Of a stretch of 64,000 bases of DNA, positions 1 through 8,412 are shown piece by piece. The stretch's first letter is position 1. Each line of letters starts with the position of its first letter. Source of the stretch: an uncultured Marinifilum sp. (GTDB lineage: Bacteria > Bacteroidota > Bacteroidia > Bacteroidales > Marinifilaceae); contig NZ_OY781918.1 of assembly GCF_963677195.1 (NCBI RefSeq), positions 4,739,822 through 4,803,821 on the forward strand, read 5' to 3'. A model generated the notes under the pieces. It worked only from the letters and a program-made list of their open reading frames with translations. It did no database searches and was not told the DNA's origin. The position numbers and the translations under genes were made by a program.

Positions 1-334
1 GCAAATATTGTCTATCATCAATATGTCCCTCTAAATCAATTACCTGATTTACATTACTGTATTGTCCCGTAATAATACAAGCCCTACTTGGAGTACAAAT
101 TGCATTTGTAACATAGCAATTATCAAATATCATCCCCTCTTTAGCAAAAGCATCAATATTGGGAGTCGGATTTAAGGATGCCAACCTACTACCATATACA
201 CCAACACCTTGCGTGGTATGGTCGTCCGACATTATATAGATAATATTTGGTTTTTGATTCACTTCCGGTTGCGAACAGGAAACGGAGATTAGGCTTAAAA
301 ATGCCAGAGAGATTCCAATTAGATTTTTTTTCAT
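1..334 (-). CDS. Sulfatase, N-terminal part (runs off the left edge)
   Basis: This is the first 111 codons of a formylglycine-dependent S1-type sulfatase, read leftwards from an ATG at 334-332. It opens with a short hydrophobic signal ending in a lipobox-like SVSC, so the product is probably a lipoprotein facing the periplasm or outside. The metal-binding start NIIYIMSDDHT is visible, and the maturation motif C-T-P-S-R places the formylglycine cysteine at residue 80. An in-frame ATG just upstream (339-337) meets a stop at once, which supports the start chosen here. A C-run operator-like element lies about 177 bases upstream. The substrate cannot be told from this fragment; by context it removes sulfate from an algal galactan. 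Confidence 0.9.
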   Translation of the reverse strand, partial: MKKNLIGISLAFLSLISVSCSQPEVNQKPNIIYIMSDDHTTQGVGVYGSRLASLNPTPNIDAFAKEGMIFDNCYVTNAICTPSRACIITGQYSNVNQVIDLEGHIDDRQYL

Positions 335-504
335 TTCATTTTTACTTTTCAGGTTTGCTGAATAGCAGAAAGAATAGATTCATTCCACTATACAATATCA
401 ATAATTCCATATTCCGATTAGCCAAAAGCCATCTCTTTTTCTACAGATTTATCAATCACTAAAAGTAAGCTATCTAAAACAAAAAATGTCAACAAAACAT
501 TTCA

Positions 505-520
505 TAAAAAGGGGGTTAAA
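505..520 (-). promoter_or_regulatory. C-run operator-like element for the leftward sulfatase
   Basis: On the minus strand this reads TTTAACCCCCTTTTT, matching the element found before many other units of this locus. No clean -7 box at the usual 43-46 base distance is seen here; the closest is an imperfect TAGTGATTG at 461-453. Function is inferred from recurrence. Confidence 0.5.
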
Positions 521-697
521 TCGTTTTAAAATAAAAAAACAGACCATAACTATTTTCACAAAAAACTAACTTATATAAAACAGAAGCATCATAATCGAAA
601 TATTAAACTAATGTTGCAATGTAATTACGAAACATATCTGCATTTATTTGATTCGCAAAAAGTATAAAAGTAAAGATTCGTGTAAAGTACCCTATAT

Positions 698-757
698 ATA
701 CCCCTGCTTTCTCGCTAAAACTACCCCACACATCCTCCATCTTATATCGTATTTTTG
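698..757 (+). promoter_or_regulatory. Promoter with paired C-run elements for the sulfatase operon
   Basis: Two short C-runs, TATACCCCTG (CCCC at 701-704) and CTACCCCACA (CCCC at 724-727), stand 23 bases apart in direct orientation. They end 45 and 22 bases before TATTTTTG at 750-757, which fits the Bacteroidota -7 consensus TAnnTTTG. The start codon at 822 lies 65 bases further on. The pair fits two half-sites of an AraC-type activator; that assignment is inference. Confidence 0.6.
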
Positions 758-821
758 TATTTATCAGAACCCTTATGCAATTTATTTCTCGTTTTTACTT
801 AAAAAACTAAACAAAATAAAC

Positions 822-2225
822 ATGAAAAAATTAATACTTGCCGTTTTTTTAACAATTCTAGCATTTGCAGGAATTTCACAAAAAAAAACAAAACCCAATG
901 TAATAATTATCCTTTCCGACGATCAGGGATATGGAGATGTAGGCTTTAACGGTTGTACTGATATTCCTACTCCAAATTTGGATAAATTAGCTAAAAGCGG
1001 AATTATTTTTACTCAGGGATATGCATCACACCCATATTGCAGTCCCAGTAGAGCAGGATTACTAACAGGACGCTACCAGCAACGATTCGGACACGAAAAT
1101 AATTTGCCTTACACCGATGCTAAAGTAGACGATGGACTTCCATTGAATGAACTAATGCTTTCGGAACTTCTACAAAAAAATGACTACCAAACTTGTGCTA
1201 TTGGAAAATGGCATTTGGGAGATTCAATTCAATTTTGGCCTAACAATAGGGGTTTTGATGATTGGTTTGGATTCTGGGGTGGTGGAATGAGCTACTGGGG
1301 AGATACGGGCAAAAAACCAGCAACTGCAGGTGTTCTTCGTAATGGCAAAGTTGTTCCTCAATCTGAGCTATCATATTTAACAGACGATTTTACAAATGCG
1401 GCCATTGAGTATATTGATGAATACAACAAAACAGAAAAGCCATTTTTTATGTACTTGGCTTATAATGCCCCTCATGCTCCTGTTCAAGCAACAAAACAAT
1501 ATACAGATAAAGTAAAACATATTGAGGATGGAAAACGTGCTGCTTATGCTGCAATGGTTGTAGGAATGGATACTGGTATTGGAAGAGTAATTGAAAAACT
1601 AAAAGAAACTGGTGAGTATGATAACACTTTAATTTTCTTTTACAGCGATAATGGAGGTCATTTAGGCGGAGCCAGCAGTGCTCCTTACCGCGGACACAAA
1701 GGAATGTTATTTGAAGGTGGCATTCATATTCCTTTTTTGGTTTCGTGGCCTGAAAAAATAAGCTCGAACAAAAAATACCACAAAAGTATTTCAGCCTTAG
1801 ATATTTACCCTACAATCTTGGAAGCAACAGGAGTTAAACATCCACATGCCGAAAAACTAGATGGAGTTAATCTTTTTCCTTATTTAAAAGGTAAAAATAA
1901 AAAAGCACCTCACGATGTTTTATTTTGGAGATATTCCGATGGTGCCGGATATGCTGTTCGCAAGGGAAAATATAAAATGGTAATGTCGGGCTACAAAAAA
2001 GAATTCTTTTTATTCGACATTAAAAATGATCCTTATGAACATACCAATTTAAGTACCGAATTACCTGCAAAGCTGGAAGAATTAAAGGGACTATACGCAG
2101 AATGGAACAAAGAAACAGTACCAGCATTATGGCAGGATCCACACGCTCAAAATCTTTCGAAAGAAGAGAAAAAGCGCCAAAGTTATATTAATGCAGCAAC
2201 CAGAGGAGAAAAAAGAAATAAATAA
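822..2225 (+). CDS. Sulfatase, first gene of a three-sulfatase operon
   Basis: A 467-residue FGly-type (S1) sulfatase. It has a signal peptide (about residues 1-20, no lipobox Cys), the metal-binding start NVIIILSDDQGYGD, the motif C-S-P-S-R-A with the modified cysteine at C73, the GKWHLGD motif, and the late FFYSDNGG metal ligands. The ATG at 822 is chosen because it starts directly at the signal peptide. The frame stays open upstream to 648, but that would put 58 odd residues before the signal and would cover the promoter at 750-757. It probably removes one sulfate ester from galactan oligosaccharides in the periplasm. The next sulfatase follows after 73 bases. Confidence 0.92.
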   Translation: MKKLILAVFLTILAFAGISQKKTKPNVIIILSDDQGYGDVGFNGCTDIPTPNLDKLAKSGIIFTQGYASHPYCSPSRAGLLTGRYQQRFGHENNLPYTDAKVDDGLPLNELMLSELLQKNDYQTCAIGKWHLGDSIQFWPNNRGFDDWFGFWGGGMSYWGDTGKKPATAGVLRNGKVVPQSELSYLTDDFTNAAIEYIDEYNKTEKPFFMYLAYNAPHAPVQATKQYTDKVKHIEDGKRAAYAAMVVGMDTGIGRVIEKLKETGEYDNTLIFFYSDNGGHLGGASSAPYRGHKGMLFEGGIHIPFLVSWPEKISSNKKYHKSISALDIYPTILEATGVKHPHAEKLDGVNLFPYLKGKNKKAPHDVLFWRYSDGAGYAVRKGKYKMVMSGYKKEFFLFDIKNDPYEHTNLSTELPAKLEELKGLYAEWNKETVPALWQDPHAQNLSKEEKKRQSYINAATRGEKRNK

Positions 2226-2243
2226 TCTCCCTTTTTATTATTT

Positions 2244-2279
2244 ACAGCAGGAAATAATAAAGCATTTATTTTCTGCTGT
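2244..2279 (+). terminator. Intercistronic hairpin between two sulfatase genes
   Basis: A 14-base-pair stem (ACAGCAGGAAATAA with TTATTTTCTGCTGT, one G-U pair) and an 8-base loop lie between sulfatases 1 and 2, followed by a weak T-rich stretch. It could be a partial terminator or an mRNA-stabilising hairpin that sets relative expression in the operon. Confidence 0.5.
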
Positions 2280-2298
2280 TTATTAATTAAACACAATT

Positions 2299-3816
2299 AT
2301 GAAAACACAATTTCTCACAAGCATATTTCTATTCTTCACTGCTTATTTGTTTGCCACAAATCCTCCCAATGTAATTGTTGTACTTGCCGACGATATAGGT
2401 GTAGGCGATATATCGCACTATCGTCGAATGCACTCCGAAAATATTATTCTAGAAACTCCTAATATAGATAAGTTAGCCAAACAGGGAATAGTATTTACTA
2501 ATGCCCATTCACCTGCTGCTTTATGTGCTCCATCGCGATATGGTATCATGACAGGAAACAGTTGTTACCGTAGTCCTAAACCCTGGGGCGTTTGGGGAGC
2601 ATACGAAAAGTCGCCCATAAAAACAGATCAATTAACCTTAGGTAAACTGATGAAACAATCGGGATATGCTACTGCTTTTTTTGGGAAATGGCATTTGGGT
2701 GGAGATTATTATCGAAAAAGTGATGAAAATACAATTTACAGAGGCCCTCGTTACAAACCAGAATTAGATGTTGATATTACAAAAATTGCAGGAAATGGTC
2801 CCAAGCAACAAGGTTTTGATTACAGCTTAACTCTGCCTGCCGGGATTCAGGATGTTCCTTATGCGGTTTACGAAAATGAACATTGGATGCCTTTAAAAGC
2901 AAATTCTAAAATTGCTTATATATCGCAAAAAAGTATGAGCAAAATTGGAGTAAGACTGGATAAATCGGAAGGATTAGGAGATTCAAACTGGACTCCACAG
3001 GAAATGGGACCTTTATTAGCTCGTAAAGCTGTTAATTACATTAAGAATAATTCCAATAAAGAAAAGCCTTTTTTCATGTATTACTGCTCTCAAGCTGTGC
3101 ATCTTCCTCACAATCCTCCTAAAGAGTTAAATGGGATTAAAATTGCGGGTACTACTCCATCGAAACACATGGATATGATTAAAGAACTTGATGTACAAAT
3201 GGGAATGCTAACAGAAGCATTAAAAGCTCAGGGAGTTTACGAAAATACACTATTTATTTTTACCTCGGATAATGGTGGATTACTAAAACCTAACACTTTA
3301 AAATCGGGCCATCAACCTAGTGATATTTACAGAGGCGGTAAAAATTCTGCCTTTGAAGGAGGACACCGAGTTCCTTTTATTGCTGTGTGGCCAAAAAAAA
3401 TAAAAGCCAAAAGAACATCCAATGAGCCAATATTAGGTTTAGATATTATGGCAACTCTTGCATCGGTAACAGGGCAAAATATTGCTAAAGGACAAGCCAT
3501 GGATTCATACAACCTATTGCCTATTCTGGAAAATAAAAAAAATGCAGATTCTCATGCTTTTTTGATGCTGCAAGGAGGTACCGGCAAAGAAGTTATCTTA
3601 ATTGAAGATAGCTGGAAACTAATTATACAAATTGATAAAAAAGACAAAACCGATCAAAAAAGAAATCCAATTGCTTTGTACAATCTAAAAAAAGACCCAA
3701 CAGAGAAACAGATTAACAACCTGATCGATTCTAAAAAACATCAAAAGCAGATTAAAAAAATGTTTTCTAAATACAATATGCTAAGAAAAAGCGGTATTGT
3801 AACAGGGAAAAACTAA
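2299..3816 (+). CDS. Sulfatase, second gene of the operon
   Basis: A 505-residue S1-type sulfatase resembling arylsulfatase A. Residues 1-20 form a signal peptide. NVIVVLADDIGVGDI holds the first metal ligands, C-A-P-S-R gives the formylglycine cysteine at C76, GKWHLGG follows, and IFTSDNGG holds the later metal ligands. The long insert around residues 140-210 is what would shape substrate choice. It is 16 bases from the next sulfatase, so the two are cotranscribed. The C-terminal half ends in a Lys-rich helix. The regiochemistry (2-, 4- or 6-O-sulfate) cannot be read from the sequence. Confidence 0.92.
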   Translation: MKTQFLTSIFLFFTAYLFATNPPNVIVVLADDIGVGDISHYRRMHSENIILETPNIDKLAKQGIVFTNAHSPAALCAPSRYGIMTGNSCYRSPKPWGVWGAYEKSPIKTDQLTLGKLMKQSGYATAFFGKWHLGGDYYRKSDENTIYRGPRYKPELDVDITKIAGNGPKQQGFDYSLTLPAGIQDVPYAVYENEHWMPLKANSKIAYISQKSMSKIGVRLDKSEGLGDSNWTPQEMGPLLARKAVNYIKNNSNKEKPFFMYYCSQAVHLPHNPPKELNGIKIAGTTPSKHMDMIKELDVQMGMLTEALKAQGVYENTLFIFTSDNGGLLKPNTLKSGHQPSDIYRGGKNSAFEGGHRVPFIAVWPKKIKAKRTSNEPILGLDIMATLASVTGQNIAKGQAMDSYNLLPILENKKNADSHAFLMLQGGTGKEVILIEDSWKLIIQIDKKDKTDQKRNPIALYNLKKDPTEKQINNLIDSKKHQKQIKKMFSKYNMLRKSGIVTGKN

Positions 3817-3832
3817 CATTAAAAATAATATT

Positions 3833-5692
3833 ATGAACTTTAGAATTCTTACACTTGGTCTTCTTGCACTAGTTTTGTTTCAAAGCTCGTGCAGTAAAGA
3901 CAAAAACACAACCCCTCCAAATATTGTTTGGATTGTGTCTGAGGATAATTCGAAACATTACATGAGTTTGTTCGATGAAAATGGTGTAGAAACACCAAAC
4001 ATTGAAAACTTAGCCAATGATGGTGTAATTTTTAACCGTGCATTTTCAAATGCCGCTGTATGCAGTGCAGCTCGTTCAACACTTATTGCTAGTTGTTATG
4101 GACCTAGATTGGCTTCTCATTATCATCGAAAAATGGAATGTATTAATTTGCAGGACTCTATGGAGATGTTTCCCGCATATCTGCGCAAAGCTGGCTACTA
4201 TACTACAAATAACGCTAAAGAAGACTACAATATTATTAAAGCAAATAATGTTTGGGATAATTCGTCGAAGAAAGCAAGCTGGAGAAATAGAAAAAAAGGG
4301 CAGCCATTTTTCCATGTTCAAAATTTTGGGACAACCCATGAGGGCTGTTTGCACTTTACCGAAGAAGAATATCGCACACACAAAACCAAATGTAATCCTG
4401 AAGAATGTTTTGTTCAGCCCAATCATCCTCAAACAGAATTATTTAAATACACCAATGCATACTATCGCGATCAAATCGTAAAAATGGATCAGGAAGTTGG
4501 CAATATCATCAATGAATTAAAGAAAGATAGCCTTCTTGACAATACATTCATCTTTTACTATGGAGACCATGGTGGAGTATTACCTGGAAGTAAAGGTTAT
4601 TTATACGAAACTGGTTTACACGTACCTTTGGTGGTATACATTCCTAAAAATTACAGACATTTAATAGATTTGGAAAAAGGCAGCATGACAAATGGCTTTG
4701 TAAGCTTTGTTGATTTCGGGGCTACAGTATTAAATCTTGCTGGAATAGAAGTTCCTGAAAATATGGATGGAAAACCATTTCTTGGCAAAGGAGTAAGTAA
4801 AGAGAAACTGGAAGCCAGAGATGAAACCTACTCTTATGCAGACCGATTTGATGAGAAATATGATATGGTTAGAGCTGTTAGAAAAGGCAAATACAAATAC
4901 ATCAGAAATTACCAGCCATTTAATTTCGATGGTTTAATGAACAACTACAGATACAAACAAATGGCTTACCGAGAATGGCGCAATTTGTATGAAACTGGAA
5001 AATTAAACGAAGTACAATCAGCATTTTTCAAGCCTAAGCAAGCCGAAGCCTTATACGATGTTGAAATCGATCCTTTCGAAACTAATAATTTAGCAGAAAA
5101 TCCTGAATTCAGCGATAAATTACTGGAAATGAGATCAAAATTAGAGAAATGGGAAGTCAGCATGCCCGATCTTTCATTCTACCCAGAACATTACTTACTT
5201 AAAAATGCTATCGATGATCCTGCAAGTTTTGGACAAGCACACAAAAAAGAACTAAATAATTATCTTCATATTGCAAATTTGTCTCTTGCTGATTTTGATT
5301 CTGTAGAAAACGAAATTAAATCTTATTTAAAATCGAATGATCCTTGGGAAAGATACTGGGCTCTAATTGTTTGCAGTAGTTTTCAGAAAAAAGACTCTAA
5401 GCTTATCTCCTTAGCTAAAAATATTCAAGTTAATGATACTGAATTGATCAATAGAGTTCGTGCTGCTGAGTATCTAAGCTTCATTAAAGTAGAAAATCCT
5501 GTATCTGCAATTTCTAATGCTCTTTACAAATGCTCTGATAGTGCTGAAGCCTTACTTATTCTGAATACAATTACCATGCTTCAAGATGGAGAACACAAAT
5601 ATTCTTTTGATCTTAAAACGGAGAAAATTCAAAAGGTTATTTTAGAAAACAAATTGGTAAAAATACGTTTAGACTATATAAACGCTAACTAA
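3833..5692 (+). CDS. Heparan-N-sulfatase-like sulfatase lipoprotein with a C-terminal helical extension
   Basis: A 619-residue S1-type sulfatase with a lipobox signal (FQSSC, Cys about residue 20), so probably membrane-anchored. The family start NIVWIVSEDNS and the motif C-S-A-A-R (C77) are those of the sulfamidase-like branch (S1_8 type), in which Ala can replace the usual Pro/Ser. FYYGDHGG carries the later metal ligands. Residues from about 490 onward form a helical, HEAT-like segment beginning near a WERYWAL motif and absent from the two upstream sulfatases. It is the last gene of the operon, with a terminator 10 bases after the stop. By context the substrate is an algal galactan sulfate; the sulfamidase label describes similarity and is not a proven reaction. 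Confidence 0.88.
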   Translation: MNFRILTLGLLALVLFQSSCSKDKNTTPPNIVWIVSEDNSKHYMSLFDENGVETPNIENLANDGVIFNRAFSNAAVCSAARSTLIASCYGPRLASHYHRKMECINLQDSMEMFPAYLRKAGYYTTNNAKEDYNIIKANNVWDNSSKKASWRNRKKGQPFFHVQNFGTTHEGCLHFTEEEYRTHKTKCNPEECFVQPNHPQTELFKYTNAYYRDQIVKMDQEVGNIINELKKDSLLDNTFIFYYGDHGGVLPGSKGYLYETGLHVPLVVYIPKNYRHLIDLEKGSMTNGFVSFVDFGATVLNLAGIEVPENMDGKPFLGKGVSKEKLEARDETYSYADRFDEKYDMVRAVRKGKYKYIRNYQPFNFDGLMNNYRYKQMAYREWRNLYETGKLNEVQSAFFKPKQAEALYDVEIDPFETNNLAENPEFSDKLLEMRSKLEKWEVSMPDLSFYPEHYLLKNAIDDPASFGQAHKKELNNYLHIANLSLADFDSVENEIKSYLKSNDPWERYWALIVCSSFQKKDSKLISLAKNIQVNDTELINRVRAAEYLSFIKVENPVSAISNALYKCSDSAEALLILNTITMLQDGEHKYSFDLKTEKIQKVILENKLVKIRLDYINAN

Positions 5693-5701
5693 CTCAATAA
5701 T

Positions 5702-5742
5702 AAGTAGCTTATTCATTTTCGTGATTAAGCTACTTTTCTTTT
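5702..5742 (+). terminator. Terminator of the three-sulfatase operon
   Basis: Ten-base-pair perfect stem AAGTAGCTTA / TAAGCTACTT with a 14-base loop, followed by TTCTTTT, starting 10 bases after the sulfatase stop codon. Confidence 0.8.
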
Positions 5743-5820
5743 ATACGGGTTATCACTCTACTAAACACACTCCAAACAGAAAATACAATCTTAAAAATTT
5801 GATTTTTAAAGCCTCCTAAA

Positions 5821-8271
5821 ATGCAAAAACTAAAAACCTCCATTCTATTATTAACAATTGTTGTTTTGGCTGCTTGCCAGGAAAATCAACCTACCAATTC
5901 CAAAAACCTTTTCGATTTTGGATGGAAATTTACAAAAGGAGAAATAGAAGATGCTGAAAAACCAAATTTTATTGATCAAGATTGGCAAGATGTAGATCTT
6001 CCACATGATTGGAGTATAGAAGGTGAGTTTAGTAAAGAGAATGCCTCTTTCTCTCGTGGTGCCTGGCTACCTGCAGGAAAATGTGCCTATCGCAAAACTT
6101 TCAAGCTTGAGAAAAATCATAAAAATAAAAAGTTTGTAATTTACTTTGAAGGAGCTTATCGAAATTCTGAAGTTTGGATAAACGGGTATTTTCTTGGCAA
6201 AAGGCCGCTTGGATACGCTTCCTTCCATTATGACATGACTCCGCATTTAAAATTCGGTGATAGTAATACTTTAACTGTAAAATTAGACAATTCGGCTCAG
6301 CCTGGTTCACGTTGGTATACTGGAACTGGAATTTACCGCCATGTTCATTTAATTACAACAGATAAACTGTATGTTCCTGTTTGGGGAAATTATATTGTAG
6401 CCAATAATTGTTCTGAAAAGGAAGCTACCATTAAAATTGAAACGAAGATTAAGAATGATTTCGAAACGGAAAAAAATATTACTGTTCGACAAACTGCTTT
6501 TGACACAAAGGGCAATGAAGTAAAAAGTATAGAAACGAAAGAAAGTATAGCTGCTGGCGAAAGTATAATCAGTAAATCTGATTTGCTTGTAAAAAACCCT
6601 TTACTATGGAATCCTGCAACACCTAACTTATACAATATTAAAACAGAAATACTTGTTGATGAGCATGTAATTTATGCAGAAAATAATAAAACCGGAATTC
6701 GCAAAATAGAATTTGATAGTAATAACGGATTCTTTTTAAATGGTAAAAACATTAAATTAAAGGGAGTTTGTTTACACCATGACGGAGGACCACTTGGAGC
6801 TGCTGTTTATGCGCGAACTATTGAACGACAACTGGAAATTCTTCGCGAAATGGGATGTAATGCCGTTCGCACTGCTCACAATCCCTTCTCTGAGGAATTT
6901 ATGAATATCTGCGACAGCATGGGCTTTTTTGTCATGAACGAAATGTTCGACGAGTGGGAAAAACCTAAGGCACCATCAACAACACAAAATGGAAAAAAAA
7001 TTAGAATTCCTGTTCAATACTATGCCGATCAATTTAAAAAATGGGCAGATAAAGATCTAACAGATTTTGTATTGCGCGATCGAAATCATCCATCGGTAAT
7101 TATGTGGAGTATTGGCAACGAAATCGATCAAATGAAAGACCCTGAAGGTGCTCCCATTGCAAAAAGACTTGCAAGCATTGTTCATCATTTAGATTATCGC
7201 CCAGTAACAAATGGTGTTCACGGATACGGTTGGGGCAGATGGCCAAATGAAGAAGCGGCTTCGTACAGCGATATTAAAGGGTACAATTATATAACAAGCG
7301 AAGGTTTTGATAAGGAACGAAAACTATTCCCAAAAGCCTTAGGAATAGTTACTGAACATGAATCAGCACAATCGTTTTATCCCCGAGGCACATATCTGTA
7401 TGGAGATAATAAAAAAGAATGGTGGGATAAATTAAACTATAAATACAAAGAAGCCTATGAGTGGGTAGAAAAAAGAGATATCAGGGGTGAAAGTGGTATA
7501 AATGCCTGGAAATGGGTTAAAAAACGCCCCTATGTAATGGGAATGTTTATATGGACAGGCTTTGATTATTTAGGAGAAGTAATTCCTTTTGGCTGGCCAG
7601 CACGTTCATCTAGTTTTGCACCAATCGATCTTTGTGGTTTTCCTAAAGATGGATTCTATTTTTACCAATCGCAGTGGAGTAATAAACCAATGGTTCACTT
7701 ATTTCCTCATTGGAATTTAGAAGGCCAAAAAGGTAAAAAAGTTACTGTATATGCATTCACAAACGGCGAAGAAGTTGAGTTATTTCAGGATGGAAAATCC
7801 TTAGGTAAACAAAAAAATGATACAAAAGATGTAGAATATCAATCGTGGGAAGTTACCTACCAACCAGGAGAACTAAAAGCCATTGCCTACTCGAAAGGGG
7901 AAGTAATTGCCGAAAAAACAGTTAGAACTGCAGGTGCTCCCGCTAAAATTATTCTGTTTACCAGAAAAAAAGAATTAAGTGCTAACAGTCAGGATTTAAT
8001 TTATGTAGAATGTACCATTGTTGATAAAAATGGAAATGTAGTTCCAAACGCAAATAATAAAATTGAATTTTCGATTGATGGACCAGCAACAATTGCTGGA
8101 GTTGGAAATGGCAACAATATGAGTCATGAAGCTTTTAAATCGAATTACAGAAAAGCTTTTAATGGAAAGTGTTTGGCAATTATTAAATCGACAAAAAAAA
8201 TAGGAAAAATTATATTTTCTGCAAAATCGAAAAATTTAAAAACTTCGCAGATAACTTTATCATCAAAATAG
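5821..8271 (+). CDS. GH2 glycosidase lipoprotein (beta-galactosidase-like)
   Basis: An 816-residue GH2 enzyme with a lipobox signal (VVLAAC). Order: jelly-roll sugar-binding domain (about 30-180), Ig-like domain (about 190-285), TIM barrel (about 290-600), then C-terminal Ig-like domains beginning near MVHLFPHWN. The acid/base Glu is E434 in SIGNE and the probable nucleophile E512 in VTEHES. It probably releases a beta-linked galactose (or related uronide) from oligosaccharide ends in the periplasm. It is a close paralogue of the gene at 52063-54561, sharing the same domain order and C-terminal NYRKxF-GKC motif. It has its own terminator, but no C-run operator is seen in the short upstream gap; the -7-like AAAATTTG at 5794-5801 is imperfect. 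Confidence 0.92.
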   Translation: MQKLKTSILLLTIVVLAACQENQPTNSKNLFDFGWKFTKGEIEDAEKPNFIDQDWQDVDLPHDWSIEGEFSKENASFSRGAWLPAGKCAYRKTFKLEKNHKNKKFVIYFEGAYRNSEVWINGYFLGKRPLGYASFHYDMTPHLKFGDSNTLTVKLDNSAQPGSRWYTGTGIYRHVHLITTDKLYVPVWGNYIVANNCSEKEATIKIETKIKNDFETEKNITVRQTAFDTKGNEVKSIETKESIAAGESIISKSDLLVKNPLLWNPATPNLYNIKTEILVDEHVIYAENNKTGIRKIEFDSNNGFFLNGKNIKLKGVCLHHDGGPLGAAVYARTIERQLEILREMGCNAVRTAHNPFSEEFMNICDSMGFFVMNEMFDEWEKPKAPSTTQNGKKIRIPVQYYADQFKKWADKDLTDFVLRDRNHPSVIMWSIGNEIDQMKDPEGAPIAKRLASIVHHLDYRPVTNGVHGYGWGRWPNEEAASYSDIKGYNYITSEGFDKERKLFPKALGIVTEHESAQSFYPRGTYLYGDNKKEWWDKLNYKYKEAYEWVEKRDIRGESGINAWKWVKKRPYVMGMFIWTGFDYLGEVIPFGWPARSSSFAPIDLCGFPKDGFYFYQSQWSNKPMVHLFPHWNLEGQKGKKVTVYAFTNGEEVELFQDGKSLGKQKNDTKDVEYQSWEVTYQPGELKAIAYSKGEVIAEKTVRTAGAPAKIILFTRKKELSANSQDLIYVECTIVDKNGNVVPNANNKIEFSIDGPATIAGVGNGNNMSHEAFKSNYRKAFNGKCLAIIKSTKKIGKIIFSAKSKNLKTSQITLSSK

Positions 8272-8289
8272 ATACAATAAATTACATAA

Positions 8290-8330
8290 ACAAGCCTTAT
8301 AATCAACCGACTATAAGGCTTGTTTTTTTT
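8290..8330 (+). terminator. Strong terminator after the GH2 gene
   Basis: Perfect 12-base-pair stem ACAAGCCTTATA / TATAAGGCTTGT with a 10-base loop, running into eight T residues, 19 bases after the GH2 stop and between convergent genes. Confidence 0.9.
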
Positions 8331-8412
8331 ATATAAATTAAAATCTACCTCGATAAAAATATATTTGCTCGGAAAATAAGCAAATTACAAATACCAATTT
8401 TAAAATCTTAAT

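Larger units (their letters stand above)
335..821. other. Divergent intergenic region with two C-run elements sets
   Basis: About 490 bases separate the leftward partial sulfatase from the rightward three-sulfatase operon. No convincing gene is seen. The region holds a leftward C-run element (GGGGG at 511-515) and a rightward promoter/operator set (698-757), each listed separately. Reading frames open here (for example 648 onward) are upstream extensions without signal-peptide logic. Confidence 0.7.

Noticed and set aside
247..462. A 71-codon open frame on the plus strand
   Set aside because: It lies over the start and signal peptide of the leftward sulfatase and its upstream region; no domain or start signal.
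648..821. Longer N-terminus for the first sulfatase
   Set aside because: It would add 58 non-signal residues before a good signal peptide and cover the predicted promoter at 750-757.
4038..4481. 147-codon frame inside the third sulfatase
   Set aside because: Out-of-frame shadow of a gene with complete sulfatase motifs.
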